A stretch of 64,000 bases of DNA, taken from contig NZ_LMTJ01000002.1 in the NCBI RefSeq assembly GCF_001510715.1, forward strand, positions 569,706 through 633,705, written 5' to 3'. The stretch is from Bacillus sp. FJAT-29814 (lineage in GTDB: Bacteria; Bacillota; Bacilli; Bacillales; Cytobacillaceae). The notes under the pieces were generated by a model. That model was not told the origin of the DNA, did no database searches, and worked only from the letters and a program-made list of their open reading frames with translations. Every line of letters starts with the position of its first letter. Position 1 is the stretch's first letter. Positions 32,875-41,770 of this stretch are shown in pieces. The position numbers and the translations under genes were made by a program.

Positions 32875-34791
32875 TTGGTTAAAAGCAAAAACTCTGAAGC
32901 CTTATCTATTTTGAAACAGGCTTTAACTGTGAACAGAAAGCCTTTTCCATGGGTAAAGGCCTTTTCCGCAGGATTAGCTGCAAGTCTTCCCGTTATGATT
33001 GGATTGCTCTTCGGTCATTTGGAGTATGGATTACTTGCTGGCTTGGGCGGCTTTACCTATTTGTACACGTTTACTATTCCATATGCGCAGCTGGCTAAAA
33101 AGCTGTTTGCTGTTGTCATCGGAATGACCTTGGTCACTATTTTAGGAACGCTCGCTGCTCCTTCCCCCCTAGCCATCGCTATTTTAATGGGACTAATCGG
33201 AGCCACAGTCCTGTTTATTTTTGGAGCCTTACAAATTACAGGGCCGTCTGCCATCTTTTTTCTTTTGGTTTTTGCAATGGTTTCAGGAATGCCGGCGGAT
33301 CCAGGACTTGCTCCTGTACGGGCCCTTCTCGTCTTTCTTGGAGGGAGTCTATCGTGGGTAATCGCCATGGCTGGCTGGTTCTTTAACCCATATGGTGCAG
33401 AAGAAGGAGTCGTCAAAAGAGTGTATATCGAGTTAGCAAACTTTATGTACTCTGTCGGTACAAACCAATTTAATGAATCAAGACACAATATGATGTCTGT
33501 ATTAAGGGAGGCAGATGAGACCCTTACTGCAGGGTATATTCCATGGCGAGAAACGGAGTTATTTAAACGGTTATATCTATTAAATCAACATGCCAATCAT
33601 CTATTTATGTATATCACCGAATATTTTACAGATGCTCAAGAAAAATTGCCACAGGAATTAGGACAGACTGTCAGGCAGCTTGCCCATTCGTTTAATAAGA
33701 ACAACAAAGGTGAGTATGAAAAGATTCTTCAGCCTAGTGAAATGGATGATCAGGTACGTCAGTTATTTGCAAAAGTGTATGACGCAGATGCGATCATGAA
33801 TGAACCGATTACAAAAATTAATGCATCCATCCAACCATCCAAATTATCTCTAAAGACACTATTGGGCGGGGCTTTTGATAAAAACTCCACCGTTTTTATC
33901 ACTTCCTTACGGTTTGGTATTATGACAATCATTGCTGCCATCATCGCCTTCCAGTTAGAATTGGCACGTTCTTATTGGGTTCCGTTATCCTGTGTAGCGG
34001 TCATGTCAGGTGCTACCTTAGTAGCCACACATCATCGTGCTATTCAAAGAGGGATTGGGACGGTCATTGGCATTATCATTGCTAGTTTGGTCCTTGCACT
34101 GGACCCATCCGGGTATATTATCGTCTTCTTTATCCTTCTATTGACATTTATAACAGAGCTTTTTATTGTGAAAAATTATGGTCTGGCCGCACTGTTTTTT
34201 ACCCCGAATGCGCTTCTAATGGCTGAAAGTACATCGGTCGGTAATTTTAGCTTTGCTTATTTTGCTTCAGCGAGAATTTTAGATGTCGTGATTGGGAGCG
34301 TAATAGGTTTAATCGGTGTTTGGTTGATTGGGAGAAAGTCTGCATCCAGCCGGATTCCACATTTTATTGAAAAAACAATCCGGAGTCAGGCTCAATTCTT
34401 ATTGGTTCTTTTCTCTGAACAGGGAAAAGGCTTTAATCCAAGAAAAAGTAAGGAATTGAGAAAGATGCAGATTAACGTAACGAATTTAAAAACATTATAT
34501 AATACAGCTTTAGGTGAAATTCCGAAACAACGTGAATCCTTAGATTATTTTTGGCCCATTGTATTTTCTATCGAGCATTTAGCTTATCTCTTAGAGGATT
34601 GTTCAAAAGAGGAGAACCGTCCCATTCTTTCCGATCACGTACTTGCACAATTACTTTACGCTTGTGAAATGATGGCAAACTCAGCAACTCTACAACGTTC
34701 ATCATTACAAAAAGTCATTCCGGAAATAAAAGGATATCCAACAATCACGAAAGAATTAATGAGTTTACAGAATTCGATCTATCATGCTTAG
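32875..34791 (+). CDS. FUSC-family membrane protein (638 aa)
   Basis: Two hydrophobic blocks, each of five to six helices (about residues 25-165 and 340-480), separated by a helical cytoplasmic region, and a second helical region at the C-terminus. This duplicated layout and motifs such as SLRFGIMTIIAAIIAFQLELARSYWVPLSCVAVMSG...HRAIQRGIGTVIG mark it as FUSC (fusaric-acid-resistance/YccS-like) family. Such proteins are linked to export of aromatic acids or envelope stress. Start is TTG at 32875. A copy of the micro-ORF follows at 34818. Confidence 0.85.
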   Translation: MVKSKNSEALSILKQALTVNRKPFPWVKAFSAGLAASLPVMIGLLFGHLEYGLLAGLGGFTYLYTFTIPYAQLAKKLFAVVIGMTLVTILGTLAAPSPLAIAILMGLIGATVLFIFGALQITGPSAIFFLLVFAMVSGMPADPGLAPVRALLVFLGGSLSWVIAMAGWFFNPYGAEEGVVKRVYIELANFMYSVGTNQFNESRHNMMSVLREADETLTAGYIPWRETELFKRLYLLNQHANHLFMYITEYFTDAQEKLPQELGQTVRQLAHSFNKNNKGEYEKILQPSEMDDQVRQLFAKVYDADAIMNEPITKINASIQPSKLSLKTLLGGAFDKNSTVFITSLRFGIMTIIAAIIAFQLELARSYWVPLSCVAVMSGATLVATHHRAIQRGIGTVIGIIIASLVLALDPSGYIIVFFILLLTFITELFIVKNYGLAALFFTPNALLMAESTSVGNFSFAYFASARILDVVIGSVIGLIGVWLIGRKSASSRIPHFIEKTIRSQAQFLLVLFSEQGKGFNPRKSKELRKMQINVTNLKTLYNTALGEIPKQRESLDYFWPIVFSIEHLAYLLEDCSKEENRPILSDHVLAQLLYACEMMANSATLQRSSLQKVIPEIKGYPTITKELMSLQNSIYHA

Positions 34792-34817
34792 GAAGGTTTA
34801 AAGCGGAAGGATATTTT

Positions 34818-34880
34818 ATGAAACTAGTCGAATATAATCCTTGCCCCTTTTTCATTAGGGGATCGGAGAAAAATTATTAA
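34818..34880 (+). other. Micro-ORF copy B (20 codons), repeated from 24706
   Basis: Reads MKLVEYNPCPFFIRGSEKNY then TAA after GGAAGGATATTTT. It stands between the FUSC and GpsA-like genes, 38 bases before the latter. Compared with copy A, the conserved core is LVEYNPCP and IRG with NY at the end, and several third-position changes are silent. Confidence 0.45.
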
Positions 34881-34917
34881 ATAGAGATGATTAATAAAAA
34901 GTGATGAGGGTGAAATA

Positions 34918-35880
34918 TTGAACATTTCAGTTTTAGGTTGTGGACGTTGGGGAACCTTTTTGGCTTGGTATGCTAATAATGTTGGACACAAAGTAATGTT
35001 ATGGGGCAGAGAAAGCTCCAAGAATTTTATTGGATTGAAAGAAACTCGAAGAAATGATTATCTTTCTTTACCGGAAGATGTAGAACTAACTATTTCATTA
35101 GAAAAGGCGATATCATTTGCTGAAATCATAATTATTTCCATTAGCGCTCAAGAATTACGTTCATTTGCAAAACAATTAAGTTCCTTGAATGCCATACAAG
35201 GTAAAACATTTATTTTGTGTATGAAGGGGCTTGAAGCTAATAGCGGAAAAAGACTTTCCAAAGTATTTGAAGAAGAGGTTGGAAAAAATGTAAATACAGC
35301 TGTATGGGTTGGACCTGGACATGTACAAGATTTCGTGAATAATATACCAAACTGTATGGTGATCGATTCTAACAATATTGATATAACAAAAAAAATTGTA
35401 CAAGAGTTAAATAGCAATTTAATTAGGTTCTACTATGGGCAAGACCTGATTGGAAATGAGATTGGTGCAGCTGCAAAAAATGTAATGGGTATAGCAGCAG
35501 GAATGCTGGATGGGTTAAATTATGGCAGTTTAAAAGGATCACTTATGGCAAGGGGAACTAGGGAAATCTCTCGTCTAGTTAAAGCAATGGGCGGCAATGA
35601 TGTCACTGTATATGGGTTAAGTCATCTAGGAGATTTTGAAGCAACATTATTCTCCGAGCATAGTCATAATAGAAAATTTGGACAGGCATTAGTCGAAGGA
35701 AAAAGATTTGGAAAATTAGCAGAAGGTGCCGCAACGATAAAGGCATTACGGGAATTATCCAAACAATATGACGTTCAACTTCCAATTTGTGATGCGTTAT
35801 TTGAAATAATCTTTGAGAATAAAAATGCAGAGGAAATATTGAAAGATTTATTTTTACGACCAGTAAAATTTGAGTTTTAG
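34918..35880 (+). CDS. NAD(P)H-dependent glycerol-3-phosphate dehydrogenase paralogue
   Basis: A 320-aa GpsA-family protein. N-terminal Rossmann motif MNISVLGCGRWGTFLAWYANNVGHKVMLWGR; C-terminal substrate domain with EIGAAAKNVMGIAAGMLDGLNYGSLKGSLMARGTREI, catalytic Lys in AAKN, and HLGDFEATLFSEHSHNRKFGQALVEGK. The TTG start follows GAGGGTG. Canonical GpsA makes sn-glycerol 3-phosphate for phospholipids. Genomes of this group keep gpsA near der and the spoIVA genes, which are not here, so this is probably an additional paralogue (inference). A hairpin (TTAGTGG/CCACTAA, 35907-35926) follows. Confidence 0.85.
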   Translation: MNISVLGCGRWGTFLAWYANNVGHKVMLWGRESSKNFIGLKETRRNDYLSLPEDVELTISLEKAISFAEIIIISISAQELRSFAKQLSSLNAIQGKTFILCMKGLEANSGKRLSKVFEEEVGKNVNTAVWVGPGHVQDFVNNIPNCMVIDSNNIDITKKIVQELNSNLIRFYYGQDLIGNEIGAAAKNVMGIAAGMLDGLNYGSLKGSLMARGTREISRLVKAMGGNDVTVYGLSHLGDFEATLFSEHSHNRKFGQALVEGKRFGKLAEGAATIKALRELSKQYDVQLPICDALFEIIFENKNAEEILKDLFLRPVKFEF

Positions 35881-36062
35881 TGAGATTATGCTTCAATTAG
35901 GGAATTAGTGGCAAAACCACTAATTAATTAGTGAAGGCAATTTTTTTGTTGAATTCACTATTTGTTAGACGGATTGAATTATTTTTGATGTCATGCCATT
36001 ATTAAATTTAAGTCAACTTATAAATGGTCATTTCATTCTATTAAATAAAGGAGATGATGATA

Positions 36063-36461
36063 ATGAAAAAAGTTACACCATTCTTAATGTTTCAAGATGG
36101 CAAAGCTGAGGAAGCGATGAATTATTACATATCAATCATGGACGATTCAGAAATTACAAGTATCATTCGTTATGGAGCGAATCAAGCGGGGGACGAAGGA
36201 ACGGTCATGAAAGCTACTTTTTCCTTAAAAGGACAAGAATTTATGTGCATTGATAGTAATGTGAAGCATCAGTTTTCCTTTACTCCTTCATTTTCAATTT
36301 ATGTTACTTGTGATACTGAGGAAGAAATTAACAACCTTTATGAGAGACTGATCGAGGATGGACAAGCCCTTATGCCAATTGGTGATTATGGTTTTAGCCG
36401 GAGATTTGGTTGGCTAAATGACCGGTTTGGTGTATCGTGGCAACTGAATCTTCCTTTGTAA
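36063..36461 (+). CDS. VOC-family protein, PhnB/YjdN-like
   Basis: A small protein of 132 aa: VTPFLMFQDGKAEEAMNYYISIM at the start, then MKATFSLKGQEFMCIDS and YGFSRRFGWLNDRFGVSWQLNL at the end, the typical pattern of PhnB-like VOC proteins (often annotated 3-demethylubiquinone methyltransferase-like). The second ATG (36063) is chosen since GGAGATGATG then acts as ribosome binding site. Function not known for this family. Confidence 0.85.
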   Translation: MKKVTPFLMFQDGKAEEAMNYYISIMDDSEITSIIRYGANQAGDEGTVMKATFSLKGQEFMCIDSNVKHQFSFTPSFSIYVTCDTEEEINNLYERLIEDGQALMPIGDYGFSRRFGWLNDRFGVSWQLNLPL

Positions 36462-36508
36462 AAGTTTGATGGTTCTTTACAATAACACAACGATCATCTG
36501 CAGGGTCA

Positions 36509-36560
36509 TTCATGTTGCCAGGCACCATTCCAGAAAATGGATGGTTCCTGGCATCTTTTT
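36509..36560. terminator. Terminator after the VOC gene
   Basis: Stem TGCCAGGCACC/GGTTCCTGGCA with a long loop, followed by TTTTTTT on the plus strand. Confidence 0.75.
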
Positions 36561-36573
36561 TTGTTAATAACTG

Positions 36574-36993
36574 TCAGGTCAATTTTTTTTCTAAATAATA
36601 CTGGTTATATCCTTTTGGGTGATCTTCAACTTTTCCAATCACCTTATATCCACATTTCTGATAAAAATCTGGTGCCTGGAAGCTAAAAGTATCTAATAAT
36701 ATTAACCTACAATTATTTTCTTTTGCTGTTTTTTCAATATGATTTAATAACTCTTTTCCATATCCTTTTCCTCTTAATGAATGATCAACCCATAGATACT
36801 CAATATGTAGATGGTACCAGAAAATCGTTCCAGTAATCCCCCCAACAATTTTGCCCTCATCATTTCTAAGCACGGAGCTAACTTTCATTGATGGCTGTTT
36901 TACTTCATCCGGTAGTAACGAAAGGTTGTATTCAATTACCTTTTTTCGTATATAATCACTATCTTCTTGAATCCACTGCTTATTAATTTCCAT
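36574..36993 (-). CDS. GNAT-family N-acetyltransferase (139 aa)
   Basis: A short GNAT protein with [32 protein letters not shown] (R-G-K-G-Y-G, the acetyl-CoA loop) and [24 protein letters not shown] with the final FYQKCGY. The [16 protein letters not shown] element is known from a subgroup of GNAT enzymes that act on small amines or drugs (YhhY-like/histone-acetyltransferase-like annotations). Alone, minus strand, AGGAGGGG site upstream. Confidence 0.88.
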   Translation of the reverse strand: MEINKQWIQEDSDYIRKKVIEYNLSLLPDEVKQPSMKVSSVLRNDEGKIVGGITGTIFWYHLHIEYLWVDHSLRGKGYGKELLNHIEKTAKENNCRLILLDTFSFQAPDFYQKCGYKVIGKVEDHPKGYNQYYLEKKLT

Positions 36994-37299
36994 ACTTCCC
37001 CTCCTTTATAAATACCATATTATATATTAAATCCTTTTTACTAGTGGTAATTTGTATAAAAAACTTAACCGCCCGTTACTTCAATAAAGTTCAACAAAAA
37101 GAAGCGTTCATCCCTTCTTGGATCAACACTCCCGTTTCTTTAAGTAAATTATTCAAGTTGCATTCGTAATTATATAATTTTTATGATTGAAACTAAGATA
37201 CGAGCTGCGGACATGGCAACCGACAAATGTTTGCCGGTCAAACAAGTTCATCACAAGAATCTCGCCTACGTTTTTTATATGTTTAGCGGCGGAGTAATA

Positions 37300-37962
37300 T
37301 CAGGGGGAAAACAGTTTCCAATGCCCTTCGGAGACAACTTCCACCGCTCCGTCGATCACTTTGATGGCGGTTTTATCATCAATTGCATACGCCGGCCCCT
37401 GCATCTTGGCGGCCCATCTCTCTGCAGCAGCCATGGTGTTTCCCGGCAGCATCTCGTGATCCAGGTGCGGAAACATTGCAAAATCGACCAGTCCCAGCGT
37501 TTCATCACCACCGTTGGGTGGAGTCCAGCCAACGAAGTATTCCCCGATGTTAGGTGCCATCACCATGCTCCCGGCGCTCAGTCCCACATAGACTGCGCGC
37601 AGCGACGGCAAAAGGTCTGCCAATCCGGATTGCCGCATCCAGTAACATAGATACAAGGGGTCACCGCCATTCACTAGCAGAACGTCAGTCTCCTTGACCG
37701 TAGGGACCCAAAGCTCTTTATCGATGCTGGGCAGCGCGGTGAGCTCAAGCACCCCCATTGACTTCCAGCCAAGCTCACACATCGGTGTGGTGGCCTGTCC
37801 ACTGAAGAACTGCCATGCTTTGCCTGCACCACCGGGTATGGCGTACAACCCAGTGGTAATGCAGAGGGCATTTACCTCGTCAATCGGTTTGCCTAGCATG
37901 TCAACCAGCGTGTCGTGTATACTCTTGTTCTTGATGCCTGCAGATGTAAGCAGAAATTTCAT
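37300..37962 (-). CDS. Peptidase E-type (S51) serine dipeptidase-like protein, GC-rich
   Basis: A 220-aa protein of the PepE/S51 family, with the class I glutamine-amidotransferase fold. MKFLLTSAGIKN is the family N-terminus, VLLVNGGDPLYLCYWMR lies before the nucleophile, and VYVGLSAGSMVMAPNIG carries the nucleophile Ser in the G-x-S-A-G-S turn. Peptidase E cleaves Asp-X dipeptides. The coding sequence is roughly 55 percent GC, against about 37 percent around it, with codon use to match, which points to recent acquisition. Start after GGGGGTTGGG. Confidence 0.85.
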   Translation of the reverse strand: MKFLLTSAGIKNKSIHDTLVDMLGKPIDEVNALCITTGLYAIPGGAGKAWQFFSGQATTPMCELGWKSMGVLELTALPSIDKELWVPTVKETDVLLVNGGDPLYLCYWMRQSGLADLLPSLRAVYVGLSAGSMVMAPNIGEYFVGWTPPNGGDETLGLVDFAMFPHLDHEMLPGNTMAAAERWAAKMQGPAYAIDDKTAIKVIDGAVEVVSEGHWKLFSP

Positions 37963-38099
37963 AACCCAACCCCCTATCGTTATAATATTCTATCTCTTTA
38001 GTATATTCCGAAAAGCAAGCACCTTCAAGCATAACCTTGACTCGATAGCGCACAATGAAATCAGACATTTAAATAAACATTCTATATAAAATTGTGGAT

Positions 38100-38324
38100 T
38101 GGACTCTGTATTGTACAAGGGTTCAATCCTTTTTGCTTTATTTTTTAGGAAGAAAATATTATTTAAATCTCGGGGTTTATATGCTTTTGCTTTTTCGATT
38201 ACCGTGGCGAGCTCAATTCTTTACTTTTCTTAAATTACCTTTTTCCAATAACCTCTTTCCTTGCTTCAATAAGGAAAAAGCGTTCTTCCAGTTGAAGAAA
38301 CGCACCATTTTCTAGAATAAACTT
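38100..38324. other. Short stretch with a match to the HMG-CoA lyase gene
   Basis: At about 38188-38210 the sequence TGCTTTTGCTTTTTCGATTACCG is identical to 42266-42288 inside the HMG-CoA-lyase-like gene, in the same orientation. On the minus strand both read VIEKAKA with LA before. Around it no frame stays open. It may be the last trace of a duplicated lyase gene. Confidence 0.4.
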
Positions 38325-38591
38325 TTATGGTTCACTAATCCCTAATGCAAGTAAAAGAAAATAAGCAAATACTAATACTGCACCGTTTAGTATAATTCCT
38401 GTAATAACAAACCACAGCTTTTTAGATAAGATAGCAAAGATAATTCCAAGTACAGAAAGCACAGTGAACACGCTTATGCCCAAAGTTAAGTTAGCATTAG
38501 GTCCTCTTATTATAAAGAAAAAAAAGATACTTATAGCTACTGTTAATAGTGATAAAACTCCCAATATATTCTTTTCCTTTTTCTTCCTCAA
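38325..38591 (-). CDS. Small membrane protein (88 aa)
   Basis: Three hydrophobic segments (about 9-30, 36-57 and 60-83) after a strongly basic N-terminus (MRKKKEKN). The pattern VLSLLTVAIS...ISVFTVLSVLGIIFAILSKK resembles DUF4190/DUF3953-type small membrane proteins but I cannot assign it firmly. Single gene. Confidence 0.65.
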   Translation of the reverse strand: MRKKKEKNILGVLSLLTVAISIFFFFIIRGPNANLTLGISVFTVLSVLGIIFAILSKKLWFVITGIILNGAVLVFAYFLLLALGISEP

Positions 38592-38756
38592 AATTCTGCA
38601 ACCCCTTGTAGAAATTTTTTTAATGTTACATTATTCAACGTATGTCCTTGTTTTATATGAGATCAATTAGTGTACTAACCACGTTTGTGGAACAAGAAAA
38701 GCGACTGCTTTCATCCACTAATAGGAAGTTTTATTAAATCAATTAAACTGCCTGAC

Positions 38757-38795
38757 ACACAAAAACCGGCACCCTAAAGATGCCGGTTAAGTGCT
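38757..38795 (-). terminator. Terminator of the TRAP/CoA operon
   Basis: Stem AACCGGCA/TGCCGGTT with TTTTTGTGTG on the minus-strand exit, 13 bases beyond the dctM-like stop. Confidence 0.8.
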
Positions 38796-38800
38796 GTTCT

Positions 38801-40081
38801 CTATTTAATATTCCCCGTATTCGTAAGAAATGTGACGATTTCTGGGAATATCGCAAGCAGTCCGATGAATAAGATCATGATAATCGCATATGGAAAAACA
38901 CCTTTAACAATTTCTGACATGGTGGCAGATTTGTCTACTCCCTTTAATACGAATAAATTTAATCCGACAGGTGGTGTAATTAATGCTAATTCCATATTAA
39001 CAACTAAAATAATAGCGAACCAGATTGGATCAAAACCTAAAGATGTAATAATTGGATATAAAATTGGCACCGTAATCACGATAATGGAAACGGTCTCTAA
39101 GAAACACCCAAGAATCAGCAATACGATATTGATTAATATAAAGATGACCCAAGGGGAAACATCCCATGATGTAGTCATTTCCGTAATAGTCTGCGGGATT
39201 CTTAGAACCGTTAAAATAAAGCCAAGCAGCATGGCACCAACAATAATGAAAAGAATCATGGCATTTGTTTGAACAGTTGAAAATAAGATTTCTTTCATAT
39301 TTTTAAACGTTAAATTTTTATAGGCTAATCCAGCGACTAATAAGCTAATGACTACCCCCACTGCTGCCGCTTCCGTTGGTGTAAACAGGCCTGAATAAAT
39401 TCCGCCGATAATAATAACTGGCAGGATTAACCCCCATATAGCCTTTTTGGATGCTTCGAGTCTTTCCCCCCATGTAGCAGGTGCTTCCTTAATATGTCTT
39501 GTCTGCCAAGAGGCAAAAATGGTGAAAAGTAATGTAAGGAGCAATCCTGGAACAATACCTGCAATGAAAAGTTTGCCTACCGATTCTCCAGTGATATTTC
39601 CATAAAGAATCATTGGAACGCTAGGCGGGATCAAAATTCCTAATGTACCGCCTGCGGCTACTAAACCTAATACATATTTTTTCGTATAACCCCGTTTAAC
39701 CATTTCTGGAATTGCCACTGAACCAACGGTTATAGCCGTTGCCACACTTGAACCTGAAATAGCAGCAAAAATGGCACAGCAGAAAATCGTTCCAATCGCG
39801 AGCCCGCCAGGTAAATGCCGGAACCATTTGCTTGCCATTTCATATAAATCTTTGCCTACACCACAAACTAATAGGATCTGGCTCATTAATACATATAATG
39901 GAAGAGCCGTTAGCTCAAATGAATCTAATGCCTTATAAGAAATAATCGGTATTTGATTGAAAGCTAGTGTTCCGCCATTAAAGAAATACATTCCGCCTAT
40001 CGTAAGCAACCCTAATGTAAAGGCAACGGGCAGACCAATTAATAGGAGAGTCCCCATTCCTCCAAGGAAAAATATATTCAT
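38801..40081 (-). CDS. dctM: TRAP transporter large permease (DctM family)
   Basis: A 426-aa protein with about 12 membrane helices. Family features include LPVAFTLGLLTIGGMYFF, LYVLMSQILLVCGV, CAIFAAISGSSVATAITVGSVAIPEM and GTLGILIPPSVPMILYGNITGESVGKLFIAGI, and GLFTPTEAAAVGV near the middle. The start ATG at 40081 overlaps the small-permease stop by 4 bases, so the two subunits are translationally coupled. With DctQ it uses the sodium gradient to import a dicarboxylate-like substrate. An in-frame ATG ten codons upstream is less likely. Confidence 0.92.
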   Translation of the reverse strand: MNIFFLGGMGTLLLIGLPVAFTLGLLTIGGMYFFNGGTLAFNQIPIISYKALDSFELTALPLYVLMSQILLVCGVGKDLYEMASKWFRHLPGGLAIGTIFCCAIFAAISGSSVATAITVGSVAIPEMVKRGYTKKYVLGLVAAGGTLGILIPPSVPMILYGNITGESVGKLFIAGIVPGLLLTLLFTIFASWQTRHIKEAPATWGERLEASKKAIWGLILPVIIIGGIYSGLFTPTEAAAVGVVISLLVAGLAYKNLTFKNMKEILFSTVQTNAMILFIIVGAMLLGFILTVLRIPQTITEMTTSWDVSPWVIFILINIVLLILGCFLETVSIIVITVPILYPIITSLGFDPIWFAIILVVNMELALITPPVGLNLFVLKGVDKSATMSEIVKGVFPYAIIMILFIGLLAIFPEIVTFLTNTGNIK

Positions 40082-40584
40082 GCGTGAGTCTCTCCTTTCC
40101 CGCGTAAACAATCAATGATTTGTAAGATAAATGCCAGGCAAAGCAATACCCCGCCGATCGGAAGCATCATTTCCGGTATATACATCGGCACCCTTAATAG
40201 TGATGAAGAGGTTGTTCCAATTGCATAAGTCCCTTGGACATGCAGAATCGAGTAATAGGTGAAAATGACACTAAAAAGGAGCCCTAGCAGATTGGAGATC
40301 ACCTCCAAAATATTTTTCACTTTAAGCGGTACCGCATTGGTTACAAGATCCACTGTAATATGCGAAAAGGTTCTTAGTGCGTATCCGCTTCCGATAAAAC
40401 AGCTTCCAATCAACGAATAAATCGATAATTCCGTCGCAAATATCGTTGGTGAATTGAAAATAGCACGAGACACGATCTCATAAAAGATCATTCCCGTCAT
40501 AAGCACTACGAATAAGCCTGAAATCATTCCCCCAAGCTGAATGATCCTATCGATGAATTTATAAAGCGTCTTAAACGAACTCAT
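40078..40584 (-). CDS. dctQ: TRAP transporter small permease (DctQ family)
   Basis: 168 aa with four membrane helices (about 15-38, 45-68, 85-108, 125-150) and the DctQ pattern SRAIFNSPTIFATELSIYSLIGSCFIGSGYALRTFSHITVDLV. The ATG at 40584 follows GGAGGGG. It lies between the binding-protein gene and dctM. Its role is to hold the large permease together with the binding protein. Confidence 0.92.
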   Translation of the reverse strand: MSSFKTLYKFIDRIIQLGGMISGLFVVLMTGMIFYEIVSRAIFNSPTIFATELSIYSLIGSCFIGSGYALRTFSHITVDLVTNAVPLKVKNILEVISNLLGLLFSVIFTYYSILHVQGTYAIGTTSSSLLRVPMYIPEMMLPIGGVLLCLAFILQIIDCLRGKGETHA

Positions 40585-40672
40585 TTTCCCCTCCAAACTA
40601 TGTCAGCAACAACATTATTGAAAATTCACCCGGGAGAAGATCCTCCCAGGTGATTCTATCATTCTACTATTT

Positions 40673-41731
40673 TTAGTTTTGACTTTCGGCAAGGTCTAGA
40701 AGTTCCTTACCAAGCTCTCCCGCTTGTTTTTCGAAAATATCATAGACTGGTTTAGCTTCGTCCTTCCAAACTTTTAGATCTTCTTTAGGAACGACGTACA
40801 CTTCCACACCCTTGTTTTCAAGTTCCTTAGCCGTTCTCGTATCTTCCGCCTTTGTTTGTTCACGAATCCATTTTTCTGTTTCAGCAGCCGTTTCCTCAAT
40901 TAACTTTTGTGTTTTGGCAGGAAGCTTATCCCAATACCCTTTATTTACGGCTAAAATAAACTCTAAATAGGCATAATTGTTAATGGTTAAATATTTAACC
41001 ACTTCATCATATTTTCTTTGCAGCATCGCAGTTGTTCCAGATGTTGCACCATCAACGGTTTTACGCTGCAAGGCCATATAAACTTCCCCGGCGCCCATAA
41101 ATACTGGAGAAGCTCCATATGCTTTAATGAGTTCTGATGGAATGTCACCTATACTTCTGATCTTTAAGCCTTTAAAATCTCCAGGAGATTTAAGCGGTCT
41201 AACATTATTAGCAAATTGAGCGAAACCATAGTCAGCAAATATTAATACCTTTGCGCCTTTTTCTTCCATAGCAGACCTTAGTTTCTCACCCATTTCACCT
41301 GAAAGCGCCTTACCAGCAGCGTCATAATCATGGAAAACATAAGGGACGTCAAAGATACCCATGGAAGGAACGGTTGAAGCCCACAGTGTTGCCGAGTTTA
41401 ATCCCATCTCTACCCCGCCTGTCAGGATCGACTGGTTCATTTCCTTATCACTTAATAACTGTCCAGCTGGATATACTTGCACTTTTACCTTACCGCCGGA
41501 TTTTTCCGTAACGTTTTTTGCAAATTGTTCAATACCAACAGAGACGTGATGGTCTTGTGGAAGATTGTACGCTAAACGAATGGTAGCTTCTTCGTACCCG
41601 TCTCCACCGCCGCTCTCTTCAGCTTTGTCTCCTTTAGCAGGAGCTGCTTGATTTGTTGCCTTTCCCCCACATGCTGTCAAAATTCCCATTAATAAAACTA
41701 AGGCTAGAAAACTTGAGATTACCTTCTTCAT
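40673..41731 (-). CDS. dctP: TRAP transporter solute-binding lipoprotein (DctP family)
   Basis: 352 aa with a lipoprotein signal (FLALVLLMGILTACGG, Cys near residue 21). The DctP fold shows AYNLPQDHHVSVGIEQFAKNVTEKSGGKVKVQVYPAGQLLSDKEMNQSILTGGVEMGL and the ligand region FKGLKIRSIGDIPSELIKAYGASPVFMGAGEVYMALQRKTVDGATSG, with the conserved Arg of IRS that binds the carboxylate of the substrate. First transporter gene of the operon, 40 bases after the lyase gene. The catabolic genes upstream suggest a branched dicarboxylate as ligand. Confidence 0.9.
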   Translation of the reverse strand: MKKVISSFLALVLLMGILTACGGKATNQAAPAKGDKAEESGGGDGYEEATIRLAYNLPQDHHVSVGIEQFAKNVTEKSGGKVKVQVYPAGQLLSDKEMNQSILTGGVEMGLNSATLWASTVPSMGIFDVPYVFHDYDAAGKALSGEMGEKLRSAMEEKGAKVLIFADYGFAQFANNVRPLKSPGDFKGLKIRSIGDIPSELIKAYGASPVFMGAGEVYMALQRKTVDGATSGTTAMLQRKYDEVVKYLTINNYAYLEFILAVNKGYWDKLPAKTQKLIEETAAETEKWIREQTKAEDTRTAKELENKGVEVYVVPKEDLKVWKDEAKPVYDIFEKQAGELGKELLDLAESQN

Positions 41732-41770
41732 TTTATATCCCTTTCCCCTCAACTATTTTTTTGTTTAGTA

